Shown here: positions 8,817 through 17,534 of the stretch, piece after piece
Layout of the letters: each line of letters starts with the position of its first letter
Position numbering within the stretch: position 1 is the first letter of the stretch
Assembly (NCBI GenBank): GCA_903820035.1
Contig: CAIJFT010000241.1
Location: forward strand, 34,525 to 98,524
DNA from: an uncultured Opitutia bacterium
GTDB lineage: Bacteria > Verrucomicrobiota > Verrucomicrobiia > Opitutales > Opitutaceae
Direction of reading: 5' to 3'
DNA length: 64,000 bases
The notes under the pieces: generated by a model
Told to the model about the DNA's origin: nothing
Database searches by the model: none
Seen by the model: only the letters and a program-made list of their open reading frames with translations
Program-made: the position numbers and the translations under genes

Positions 8817-10720
8817 AACCGCGCTCCACCGCCATGACCCGCGTCCTTTTCGCCACCGCCCTCGCCCTCCTCACCGCGCTCTCCGGCACGGCCCAACCCT
8901 CGTTCGAAGCACCGCCGCCGTCGACCGCGCCGGTGCTCGATCCGGCGCAGCGCCGCGCCGACTACCTCCACCGCGTCGACGAAGTCCTCGACTGGGCGGC
9001 CGGCGGCGGTAGCGCGAAGACCGACGACCCCGCGAAGCTCGACCTCGCGATGATCGCCGCGCGCCTCGTGCGCGGTCGCGATCTCCCCGGCTGCTCGCAG
9101 CGCGTGATCGCCATGATGCAGGACCCGGGCACCGGTCCGTTCTGGATGTTTCCGAGCGTGTGCGTGGCCTACCTCGGCCGCGATCGGTTGAGCCCCGCCG
9201 CGCAGGCCGCGATCCGCACCGCCTGGCGGACGACGCGCCAGGCGCGCGGCGACACCGAAAACCATTTCGTGATGTATTATATTTCCCTGTACCTGATGGC
9301 GGAGCTCTACCCCGACGAACCCGCCGAGACCTGGTACAGCGGCCGCTCGTCCGCGGAAAATTTGGCGGAGGCGCGCTCTTTCCTGATCCACTGGATGGAC
9401 CTCACCACGACGGTCGGCCAGGGCGAGTTCAACCCCACCCACTACATCGGCGAATACGCGATCCCGCTGCTGTTTCTCGCCAGCTGGGCCAAGGACCCCG
9501 CCATGAAGGTGCGCGGCCGGCTGATGCTGGACTGGCTCTTTGCCGAACTCGCCGCCTCGACGCTCAACGGCGTGCTGCGCGGCCCCAACTCGCGCGTTGA
9601 CGAGGGCTCCGTCATCGAACGCTGGCAGGCCATGGCGACGTATTTCAGCTGGCTCCTCTTCGGCAACGTGCCGCCCACCGCCGGCTACAGCGGCTGGGGG
9701 CTCTACTTCGCCCCCGTCGCCCGGAACTACGAACTGCCCGAGGTCATCTACCGCATCGCGACGGACCGCCTCGGCGACACGGTGCAGCGCGACCGCGCCC
9801 GGGTCCGCCGCTTCTGGCGCTACAGCGACGAAGACTCCCCGCCGGTTTACAAGACCAACTACCTCCGCAGGGACTACGCCGTCGGCTCCACGCGCGGTGG
9901 CCGCATCGATCCCATCCAGTCCCACGTGTGGGACGTCACCTGGGCCGAAGCCGATCCCCGCGGAAAGCACAACACGCTGTTCTCCCTGCACCCGCACGCC
10001 GCCAGCGAGATCATCCAGGCCTCGTTCGTGTTCTACCCCGAACCGATGATCAAGGGCGTCACCTTCGAGGGAAAACCGTCGTACGACTCCCCCGACAAGG
10101 TCATGGGCAGTTCGCCGTACGAGCAGGTGTTTCAGGATCTGGATACGGTCATCGCGCTTTACGACATCCCGCCCGGCACGCGCTTTCCGCACATCAACGG
10201 CTTCTTTGCCAAGGACCTCGCCGACGTGACGGAGGACAAGTCCGGCTGGATCTTCGCGCGCGCCGGCCGGGCCTTCCTCGCGTACCGCCCCCTCGCCGGC
10301 TACCATTGGGAGACCTACCGGCATTACTCGAGCGGCTGGGCCAAGGGCCCGGTCGAGCTGGGCGGCCGGCTCCTCACCAGCCCCCACTTGAAGAATGGCA
10401 CCATCGTCCAGGCCGCGAGCGCGGACGAATTCAAGGACTTCGCCGCCTTTCAGGCCGCCATCACCGCGCTGCCGCTGTCGTTCCGCCTCGATCCGGTGCC
10501 GACCGTGACGATGACCACGCTGCGGGGAAAGAAGGTGACAGCCACCTACGGCCAGACCCCGACGGTCGACGGCCAGCCACTTGATTATACCCGCTGGAAA
10601 CTCTTCGAGGGCCCCTACCTCAACGCCGAGGTCGGAGGTCGCAAGCTGACCATCACCCACGGCCGGCTGGAGCGCATACTCGATTTCAACACCCTCACGA
10701 GTACCGACCGCGTCCGGTAG
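8813..10720 (+). CDS. Secreted alpha-toroid protein, possibly a polysaccharide lyase
   Basis: About 635 residues. The ATG at 8813 overlaps the previous stop (ATGA); an internal ATG at 8834 would give an equally good signal peptide (VLFATALALLTALSG). The first ~330 mature residues are helical and rich in Trp, Tyr and His pairs (ENHFVMYYISLYLMAEL, NPTHYIGEYAIPLLFLASWA), like (alpha/alpha) toroids. The second half looks beta-rich (KHNTLFSLHPHAASEI, YHWETYRHYSSGW). That two-part layout is known from heparinase- and alginate-lyase-like families, but I cannot assign a family. The partner upstream is the Asp-box protein, so a joint extracellular glycan function is likely. Confidence 0.8.
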   Translation: MKPRSTAMTRVLFATALALLTALSGTAQPSFEAPPPSTAPVLDPAQRRADYLHRVDEVLDWAAGGGSAKTDDPAKLDLAMIAARLVRGRDLPGCSQRVIAMMQDPGTGPFWMFPSVCVAYLGRDRLSPAAQAAIRTAWRTTRQARGDTENHFVMYYISLYLMAELYPDEPAETWYSGRSSAENLAEARSFLIHWMDLTTTVGQGEFNPTHYIGEYAIPLLFLASWAKDPAMKVRGRLMLDWLFAELAASTLNGVLRGPNSRVDEGSVIERWQAMATYFSWLLFGNVPPTAGYSGWGLYFAPVARNYELPEVIYRIATDRLGDTVQRDRARVRRFWRYSDEDSPPVYKTNYLRRDYAVGSTRGGRIDPIQSHVWDVTWAEADPRGKHNTLFSLHPHAASEIIQASFVFYPEPMIKGVTFEGKPSYDSPDKVMGSSPYEQVFQDLDTVIALYDIPPGTRFPHINGFFAKDLADVTEDKSGWIFARAGRAFLAYRPLAGYHWETYRHYSSGWAKGPVELGGRLLTSPHLKNGTIVQAASADEFKDFAAFQAAITALPLSFRLDPVPTVTMTTLRGKKVTATYGQTPTVDGQPLDYTRWKLFEGPYLNAEVGGRKLTITHGRLERILDFNTLTSTDRVR

Positions 10721-10752
10721 TATCGGTTATCGTGTTTTCAGAAATCGGGTAA

Positions 10753-10773
10753 CCGCGGGGCACCCACCCGCGG
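10753..10773. terminator. GC-rich hairpin after the toroid gene
   Basis: A perfect 7-bp stem CCGCGGG/CCCGCGG with the loop GCACCCA starts 33 bases after the stop at 10720. No uridine tract follows, so termination is uncertain. It stands between the secreted two-gene unit and the kinase at 10900. Confidence 0.3.
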
Positions 10774-10899
10774 CCGCCGAGTCCGCGGCAAGAATCAAAG
10801 CACGGATTCAGGTTATTACCCTATCCAGGCCGGGCATATTTCGGCCGACTTTCCCATTGCGCGATCACGCGACGGGCCGCTCGATGCTCGCCGGTCCCG

Positions 10900-13293
10900 A
10901 TGCCCCTCAACATTTTCACCCTTTGCTGGACCCTAGCCCTGTTCTTGGGGTGCGCAGCGGGACTCACCGTTCAGGGCGCCGAACCGCTGCGGATCGGCGT
11001 CGAGGCGAATGATGCGCCGCTCTCGTTTGTCGACGAGAAGGGCAAACCCGATGGATTTTCCGCAGCGCTGATCGGCGCCATGCAGAAGGAGGGTTTGGGC
11101 GAGGTCAAACTGGTCGCAAACTGGTGGACACCCCTGCTCGCACAGTTCCGCGCCGGAAACCTCGATGTGCTGACCAACGTTTCGGTCATGGAGGAAACCC
11201 AGCGCGACATGGAATTCTCCATCTCGCACGTCTACCTCCACGGCGTGCTGTATACGGTGAAGGGCAGGCCGGAAATCGTCGGCGTGTCCCAATTCTCCGG
11301 CAAGAAAATCGGCGCGGTCTACGGGAGCGTGGCCTTCAGCACCGCTACGGCCAACGCCGGTTGGGGCGGAAAACTGGTCGAATTTGATTCCCTGAAAGCG
11401 GCAGTCGACGGTCTGCGCAGCGGTGCGTGCGACGGGCTGCTGCAAGTTTACGCCTTCGATCGTAAATTTGCGCTCCTGCGGGCCCCGGACCTGAACCGGG
11501 AAGTCATGTGGGATATCATCCATCACCTCAGCTTTGCCGTGCACAAAGGCGACGCCGCCACGCTGGCGAAGCTCAACGATGCGCTCGCCAACGTGATTCG
11601 CGCCGGAGAACTCGAGCGGATTTATCAACGTTGGATCGGATCCGCCGAAAACCGCCCGATCCGTCTGGTGGACCTGCGACCCTACGCCGTGGCGATCATC
11701 GCCGGCAGCCTGCTCATCGCCGGCATCATTCTCTGGCAGCGGCGGATGCTCTCCCGACTCGCCGAGCAGGCCAAATCCCGCGAAGAGACCGAGCATTTGT
11801 TCGCGAGCGTCATCGACTCGGCTCTGGCCGGATGGGTCATTCACCGGAATGGCACCATCGTAATGGCCAACCCCGCCGCCGCGAATCTGGTCGGCTTGAA
11901 AGTCGAGAATCTCATCGACCACAACCTGCTCGAATTCATTGCACCGGAGTTCCGCGCGATAACCGCGGCTTCGGTCGCCGATCGCTCGGAACGGCCGATT
12001 GAAATGCTCGCGCTCCGCGCGGACGGCTCGACCGTTCCCATCGAAGTGGCGGGACGGAGCTGCGTGTTCCGCGCTCAACCCGCCCGCATCGTTTCCATTC
12101 GCGATCTCGCCGCCCAGAAGCAGGCGGCGGCGGACCAACTCGCGATCAGCAAACTCGAGTCCACCGCCATTCTCGCGGGCGGCATTGCGCACGACTTCAA
12201 CAATTTCCTCGCCACGATCAGCCTGAATGTCGACCTGCTGCGCTCCACGCCTGGCATGCCGGAAGCGAGCCTGGACCGGCTCCAAATCGCCAAGCACACC
12301 ACCCAGTCCGCCAAGGCACTGATCGGTCAACTGGTGACGTTCTCGCGGGGCGATGCCAGCCACCCCGTAGCCACCAATCTGACGAACCTGCTGTCCCGCT
12401 CCATCACGATTCCGTTGGCAGGCTCCAATGTCAGGGCGGATATCGATATAGCCGACGACCTCTGGGTCGCCACGGTGGATCCGGCCCAAATCGAGCGCGT
12501 CACGCACAACCTCGTGCTCAATGCCCGCGAGGCCATGCCGACCGGCGGCGTCATTCGCATCACCGCCCATAATGTCACGGTCCAGAACGGCGAGATGCCC
12601 GGTCTCACTCCCGGCCCCTACGTGCTGATTGAAATCGCCGACCAAGGCACCGGGATCCCCGACGACGTACTTTCGAAGATCTTCGATCCCTATTTTTCCA
12701 CCAAGCAGCGGGGCATGAAGAAAGGCATGGGGCTGGGCCTGACGATCTGCCTCCGTATTATCAAACAGCACGGCGGATCCCTCGCGGTGCGCACCAAACC
12801 CGGCACCGGCAGCACGTTCATCATTCACCTGCCGGCTACCCCGGGGGCGGCTTCACCCGCTCCGCCCACGCTCCCCTTGATCGGAGCCGGGGGCAACACC
12901 CCGCCCGTCGCGGTGCGCCGCCGTATCTTGGTGATGGACGACGAGGAAATGCTCCTTGAGACGCTCGCCATGACGCTGCAACGGTTCGGGTATGACGTTG
13001 AAACCGCGCAGGACGGCATGACCGCCCTGGCGAAATGCATCCGCGCGCAGGACCAGCGTCAGCCCTTTCAGGCCGTGGTCCTAGACCTCACGGTTCGCGG
13101 CAGTATGGGCGGGCTGGAGGCCATGCAGGGTCTGCGCAAAATCGACCCGACGCTCCGCGCGGTGCTCATCAGTGGCCACGCCGAGCAGAGCGTTCTCCGC
13201 GAGCACACCCGCTTCGGCTTCGATGCGGCGCTGACCAAGCCGTTCGATTTCGAAGAGCTCCGCGACGTGCTGGCGAAGCTACTCCGCGACTGA
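10900..13293 (+). CDS. BvgS-like hybrid histidine kinase with solute-binding sensor
   Basis: A 797-residue protein. A signal peptide (~1-27) leads to a periplasmic family-3 solute-binding domain (~28-255; EPLRIGVEANDAPLSFVDE). One membrane segment follows at ~260-278 (VAIIAGSLLIAGIILW), then a PAS domain (~290-400), a phosphoacceptor domain with GGIAHDFNNFLAT (~425), a HATPase domain (DQGTGIP, GMGLGLT) and a C-terminal receiver (~668-795) with its phosphoacceptor Asp in VVLDLTVRGSMGG. Family knowledge: such kinases bind small solutes such as amino acids directly. No partner regulator is adjacent. The 179-bp gap upstream holds only the hairpin after the previous gene. Confidence 0.92.
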   Translation: MPLNIFTLCWTLALFLGCAAGLTVQGAEPLRIGVEANDAPLSFVDEKGKPDGFSAALIGAMQKEGLGEVKLVANWWTPLLAQFRAGNLDVLTNVSVMEETQRDMEFSISHVYLHGVLYTVKGRPEIVGVSQFSGKKIGAVYGSVAFSTATANAGWGGKLVEFDSLKAAVDGLRSGACDGLLQVYAFDRKFALLRAPDLNREVMWDIIHHLSFAVHKGDAATLAKLNDALANVIRAGELERIYQRWIGSAENRPIRLVDLRPYAVAIIAGSLLIAGIILWQRRMLSRLAEQAKSREETEHLFASVIDSALAGWVIHRNGTIVMANPAAANLVGLKVENLIDHNLLEFIAPEFRAITAASVADRSERPIEMLALRADGSTVPIEVAGRSCVFRAQPARIVSIRDLAAQKQAAADQLAISKLESTAILAGGIAHDFNNFLATISLNVDLLRSTPGMPEASLDRLQIAKHTTQSAKALIGQLVTFSRGDASHPVATNLTNLLSRSITIPLAGSNVRADIDIADDLWVATVDPAQIERVTHNLVLNAREAMPTGGVIRITAHNVTVQNGEMPGLTPGPYVLIEIADQGTGIPDDVLSKIFDPYFSTKQRGMKKGMGLGLTICLRIIKQHGGSLAVRTKPGTGSTFIIHLPATPGAASPAPPTLPLIGAGGNTPPVAVRRRILVMDDEEMLLETLAMTLQRFGYDVETAQDGMTALAKCIRAQDQRQPFQAVVLDLTVRGSMGGLEAMQGLRKIDPTLRAVLISGHAEQSVLREHTRFGFDAALTKPFDFEELRDVLAKLLRD

Positions 13294-13360
13294 TCCGGGC
13301 CGATGCCGTTGGACCGTAACGGCTGGAAGTTTGAATCGACCCTTTGCGCCAACGCCCGCG

Positions 13361-13374
13361 CCCGCCGCGGCGGG
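13361..13374. terminator. 14-base palindrome between convergent genes
   Basis: CCCGCCGCGGCGGG is a perfect palindrome in the 88-bp gap between the hybrid kinase and the DUF1592 gene, which converge here. Position suggests a two-way stop signal, but there is no uridine tract on either side. Confidence 0.3.
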
Positions 13375-13381
13375 ATCTCCC

Positions 13382-15859
13382 TCACCGCAGCCGCACGATC
13401 TCGCTGGCGACCGACTCAACGACAAGGGTGCGCAGGCCGTAGCCGTCTTTTTTCACGGCCTGAAGGATATCCTCGATCACGAAGTCGTCCCCGGACGCCA
13501 TGTGCCGGCCCGTGGCGTAACTCAGGAACTGCCGAATCAGGTGACGCGTGAACGCATCCGCCCGCTCCCCGTCGAGGATACGCTTGAAGTCCTGAAAATC
13601 GGCGTAGGTCGCTCCGGAACTGAACTCGCCGCTGGAATCCACCTTCGGCGCCGGTGCGCTGCCCTTCGGTTTGGGATAGGTCGTGCGCCAACGGCCGATG
13701 GGATCGAACGACTCCAGCGCGAAACCAAGCGGATCAATCTTCCGGTGACATTCGGCGCAGGTCCGGTCGGCCCGGTGCTTGGCAAGCCGCTCGCGGACGG
13801 TGGTGGCGCCGGTCACGTCCGGCTCGATCAACGGCACCACGTCGGGCGGCGGCGGCGGCTTGAGCCCGAGAATATTTTCCATGACCCACACGCCGCGCGT
13901 CACCGGGGACGTCTCGACGCCGTTCGCACTGACCGTGAGCACCGCGCCCATCCCGAGCAGGCCGCCGCGCTGCCGGTTCCCCGCCAGCATCACCCGCTGA
14001 AACCCGTCGGCGAGCCGCAGCGTTTTTTGTTCGGGCAGGTTGTACAGTTTGGCGAGCCGCTTGTCGGCGAAGGTGTAATCGGCATCAATAAACTGCCGGA
14101 CTGATCCGTTTTCCCGCAGCAGGTGCCGGAAGAAAAGCCGCGCCTCCGTCTTCATCGCCTCGGGTAAATTCTCGGCGTAATACACCCGGGTGGATTCCCG
14201 CGGCGGCGGCATTCCGCCGAGGTCGCGCAGGTTCAACCAACTCTCGAGGAAGCCATTGACGAAACCGCCGACCCGGTCGTCGGCGAGAAGCCGCAGGCTC
14301 TGCCGGCGAATTTCATCTGGACGGGATAACTTGCCGGCGGCGGCGAGAAGCGCTTGGTCCGGCGGGCCGGCCCACAGGGCATAGGAAAGACGCGAGGCGA
14401 GATCGTAGGGGGCGAGCTTGGCGTTCCTTTCGGAGGTGATCTCGCTAAAATAGAGGAACGAGGGCGAACACAGCATCATCTTCACCGTATCGAGCGCAGC
14501 CTGACGCGGCGTCGCCTTGGCTTGAATCCGGCCCTCGTAGGTTTTCCGGATCCCCGCCCGATCGGCACGGGCCAGCGGCCGGCGATACGCGCGGGCGCCG
14601 AATGCGTAGAGCTGATCCAGCGCACGTTCCGCCTGGAACCCCTGCGCCCCGAAAACCGCCACCTCCTCCGCGCCGCCTCCCGGCTCCGGCACGGGGCCGG
14701 CCACCTTGATTTCGCTGATGCGGATGTGCGGGAGCTTCCCCTCCTTGAGGAGATGCGTGCGGCTCACGCCGGCATTGGCGAACCGGCCTTGAAAGTCCGC
14801 CTGATAGCGCTTGTTGACCTGGATCACGGACGCGCGGGACTCGTAGGGCCCGTTGGGAAAAATGAAACGCGGCGTCTGGCCGGCCTCGAGCCACACCCGG
14901 AACTTGAGCCACTCCGGTTTGTCATCGGGCACCGTCGCCTGGCCGAGGAGCGGCTCGATCGCCTGGGGGTAGTGGATATGGTTTTTGGTCGCGTCCCCGG
15001 GGACGACCCCGAGCAAAAAGGGCTCGGTCAAATCGATGCCGAAAATCGTCGCGTCATAGTGCGTATCGCGGTGCATCGCCTGGGCCAGCACCTCGATGTC
15101 ATAGAGCCCGGACACAGGTACGCCCTTGAGAAAATCTTCGATGTGCCCGTATCCGCCCTGCCGCGTATCGGTGTTCGGCTGCTCGTACAGGCAGAGGTAA
15201 CGGAAATCGAAGGCGGCCTTGTGCGGACCCTGCAACTCCTCGTACTGGACGAAATGCCCCTGGAAGTGCCAGGACTTCGGCTCCAGCGCCGGCCGACCCA
15301 AACGGGTTTCGACCAGACGGTTGGCGGATTGGAAATACTGATCCAGCAGGAAGCCCGACGTGACGAGCGACTTTCCGATCGTGTCGATGCGCTCGCTCGC
15401 CTTCTCCTTCGGAAAATCCGCGGTGAGGCCAAGGGTGTCGACCCGCCGGCCGAACAGCGTTGCGAGCGTATTTTCATACTCCCGGTTCGAGAGCCGACGC
15501 ATCAGGGTCTGCGCGGCGGTGCTCGCGATCTTCCCGCGCGCCGCCGCAATACCCTCACGGAGGACGCGGATGACGGCGAGGCGCTCGTCGTCGCTCGGTT
15601 GCGTTTCCTTCTTGGGCGGCATTTCCCGAAGGGTGAGCTGATCGACGATATCCTTGGCGGAAATCAGTTCCGCCTCGGTGGTGAGTGGCAGCTTGAGCAG
15701 CTCCAGGTCACGGTCGCCTTTCTGAATGACCGTGTCGTGGCACTTCAGGCAGTACTGGTCGAGGAAGGGAAAGATATCCGGATGCGCACGCGACTCCGCG
15801 CCGCGGGCAACCACCGCGAGCAACAGAAAGACCGCCCAAGAGGATCGTCGTAGAGTCAT
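13382..15859 (-). CDS. DUF1592-family protein with c-type heme motif
   Basis: An 825-residue secreted protein; the ATG at 15859 gives a signal peptide (WAVFLLLAVVARG). A c-type heme site CLKCH lies at residues 37-41, and a second CxxCH (CAECH, from ~701) sits in the C-terminal segment CAECHRKIDPLGFALESFDP. The order matches the planctomycete/verrucomicrobial family: heme domain, DUF1587, a middle beta domain, DUF1595, DUF1592, DUF1588 and DUF1585. The biochemical role of the family is unproven; periplasmic electron transfer linked to a carbohydrate or other oxidation is a common guess. The DUF1552 gene lies upstream on the same strand, the usual partner. Confidence 0.9.
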   Translation of the reverse strand: MTLRRSSWAVFLLLAVVARGAESRAHPDIFPFLDQYCLKCHDTVIQKGDRDLELLKLPLTTEAELISAKDIVDQLTLREMPPKKETQPSDDERLAVIRVLREGIAAARGKIASTAAQTLMRRLSNREYENTLATLFGRRVDTLGLTADFPKEKASERIDTIGKSLVTSGFLLDQYFQSANRLVETRLGRPALEPKSWHFQGHFVQYEELQGPHKAAFDFRYLCLYEQPNTDTRQGGYGHIEDFLKGVPVSGLYDIEVLAQAMHRDTHYDATIFGIDLTEPFLLGVVPGDATKNHIHYPQAIEPLLGQATVPDDKPEWLKFRVWLEAGQTPRFIFPNGPYESRASVIQVNKRYQADFQGRFANAGVSRTHLLKEGKLPHIRISEIKVAGPVPEPGGGAEEVAVFGAQGFQAERALDQLYAFGARAYRRPLARADRAGIRKTYEGRIQAKATPRQAALDTVKMMLCSPSFLYFSEITSERNAKLAPYDLASRLSYALWAGPPDQALLAAAGKLSRPDEIRRQSLRLLADDRVGGFVNGFLESWLNLRDLGGMPPPRESTRVYYAENLPEAMKTEARLFFRHLLRENGSVRQFIDADYTFADKRLAKLYNLPEQKTLRLADGFQRVMLAGNRQRGGLLGMGAVLTVSANGVETSPVTRGVWVMENILGLKPPPPPDVVPLIEPDVTGATTVRERLAKHRADRTCAECHRKIDPLGFALESFDPIGRWRTTYPKPKGSAPAPKVDSSGEFSSGATYADFQDFKRILDGERADAFTRHLIRQFLSYATGRHMASGDDFVIEDILQAVKKDGYGLRTLVVESVASEIVRLR

Positions 15860-15923
15860 TTTCAGAGGTGTCACCTGGTCATCGAGCCATTCATGCCCAT
15901 CAGCCTTGGCGGTCGGTTTGTCG

Positions 15924-15960
15924 GCCCGGCCGCCGGCCGGGCACCCGCCCACCGGGCGGG
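15924..15960. repeat. Tandem GC hairpins between DUF1552 and DUF1592 genes
   Basis: Two strong hairpins lie side by side in the 163-bp gap. The first pairs GCCCGGCC (15924-15931) with GGCCGGGC (15935-15942) around a 3-base loop. The second pairs CCCGCCC (15944-15950) with GGGCGGG (15954-15960) around ACC. They lie within the presumed co-transcript and look like a REP-type element that could protect or attenuate the mRNA. Confidence 0.5.
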
Positions 15961-16022
15961 CCTACAGCAGAAGAATCAAAATATGCCGGGATGTTGGTCT
16001 CGGTCCCTCACGCCGGCCCGCC

Positions 16023-17300
16023 TCACGCGAACCGACCGGTGCTCGTGCCGAACGCCGCGGTCTCAAGCCCCATCCGCTGGGCGATGTCGACGTAGAGATT
16101 GCAAAGCGGCACCTTATTCGGGCCGGAGGAAGGGACTTTCTTGAACTCGCCGTGCCGGTAACCGCCACCCGCGAGAATGATCGGGAGATCGGAATTCTTG
16201 TGCGTGTTGGCGTCACCGATCCCGCTGCCGAATACCACGGAGGTCGAGTCGAGCAGCGTCCGGTCGCCGTCCGCCAGTTTGGACAGGCGCGAAAGGAACT
16301 TCCCGAAATGCTGGATCTGGTAGGTCTCGAGCGCGAGGAGGTGTTTGATGGCCGCCTCATCGTTACCGTGGTGCGAAAGCCCGTGGTACGACTTGTCGAT
16401 GCCCAGGTCCTGCGGCAGGAAATCACCACCGATCTCCAGCGTGGCGATACGCGTGGAATCGGTCTGCAGCGCCAGCGCGATCAGTTCATAGAGAATCGGC
16501 AGATCCTCGACCTTGTTCTTGTTCTCCGGCCGGGCCAAGGGCGCCGTCGGCTTGGGCAGGCTCGCCCAACGCTGGCGCAGTTCGAGACGCTTCTCGACGT
16601 CGCGAATCGACGTGAAGTACTCGTCCAACTTGGCCTTGTCCTCGCGATTGACCTGCTTGGAAAGCCGGTTCGCATCCACCAGCACGGTATCGAGAATTGA
16701 AGCCTGCAGTTGGTTCTCCTGCTGGCGGCGATCGCGGCGATCCGGAGCGTCGTCGACAAAGAGCCGGTCAAACAACTCGGCGGGACCCGAGATCGGCGGC
16801 ACGCGCACGCCGGACTTGGTCCACGCGATCTGGCAGCCGCCGTGGATGCCGCCCTCCGAGCCGACCGTCAGCGACGGGAAGCGCGTCTGGTGGCCGATTT
16901 CGTCCGCCATGAACTGGTCGATCGAGACATTGCCGCCGGGCCGGTTCTGCGCTTCCGAATTGAGCACGCCGGTGAGAAAGGAGTGCACCGCGAAGTGACC
17001 GCCCTTGAGCCCATGGTCGAGCCCGCGGTAGACGGTCAGGTGTCGGCGATTGTCCCACAGCGGCTGCAGCAGCGTGGTCGGCTCATAGGCTCCGCCGGTG
17101 GAGACCGGGAAGAAATGCTTCACCTGATATCCCAGCAGGTTGCCGATCGCGACAAAACGCCGGGCCCCGACCCCCGCGCCTTTGGCCGTCTGGATCGCCG
17201 AGTTGCCGCCAACGGCGCCGACCAGAAGCGAGGGGAGCGAAGGGAGGGCTAACGATGCCCCGAGGGATTTCAGGATAAAACGGCGCCGGTTCATGGACAT
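16023..17300 (-). CDS. DUF1552-family secreted protein
   Basis: About 425 residues. The start is ATG at 17300, or 17294 two codons later; both give a twin-arginine-like leader (MNRRRFILKSLGASLALPSL), so export in folded form is plausible. The core matches DUF1552 proteins: FVAIGNLLGYQ near the start, the YRGLDHGLKGGHFAVHSFL segment, and SVVFGSGIGDANTHKNSDLP near the end, which recalls the DUF1501/sulfatase-like alkaline phosphatase fold. No function is established. It lies 163 bp upstream of the DUF1592 gene on the same strand, the usual pairing in planctomycetes and Verrucomicrobia, and diverges from 17535. Confidence 0.88.
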   Translation of the reverse strand: MSMNRRRFILKSLGASLALPSLPSLLVGAVGGNSAIQTAKGAGVGARRFVAIGNLLGYQVKHFFPVSTGGAYEPTTLLQPLWDNRRHLTVYRGLDHGLKGGHFAVHSFLTGVLNSEAQNRPGGNVSIDQFMADEIGHQTRFPSLTVGSEGGIHGGCQIAWTKSGVRVPPISGPAELFDRLFVDDAPDRRDRRQQENQLQASILDTVLVDANRLSKQVNREDKAKLDEYFTSIRDVEKRLELRQRWASLPKPTAPLARPENKNKVEDLPILYELIALALQTDSTRIATLEIGGDFLPQDLGIDKSYHGLSHHGNDEAAIKHLLALETYQIQHFGKFLSRLSKLADGDRTLLDSTSVVFGSGIGDANTHKNSDLPIILAGGGYRHGEFKKVPSSGPNKVPLCNLYVDIAQRMGLETAAFGTSTGRFA

Positions 17301-17534
17301 GGGGAGGTGGGGTGCGAGGGGTGCGTCGACTCCAAGCTGGGACACGGTGCGCGGCGAGGAAAAAGCCGCGGAAGCGGGACCACCGAGCGTAAACAGGAAG
17401 GTCGCGGAGAACGGAGCGCTGCACCCGCCCGCTTACCGACCTTAACGGCCTTCCTCTTCCCCGTCTTCGTTCCGTGGTTGCAGGCGTGGATCCCGCGGCC
17501 GTTGCTTGGCGGCATCAGAACCACTCCGCTCGTC

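Noticed and set aside
8693..10660. Long open frame of 655 codons on the minus strand
   Set aside because: It lies opposite the toroid gene and has the Ala/Arg/Gly-rich composition expected of a GC-rich antisense frame. The plus-strand frame has a signal peptide, a start overlapping its upstream gene and a protein-like composition.
10933..12828. Open frame of 631 codons on the minus strand
   Set aside because: Opposite the BvgS-like kinase, with no domain signature; the kinase on the plus strand has clear solute-binding, kinase and receiver motifs.
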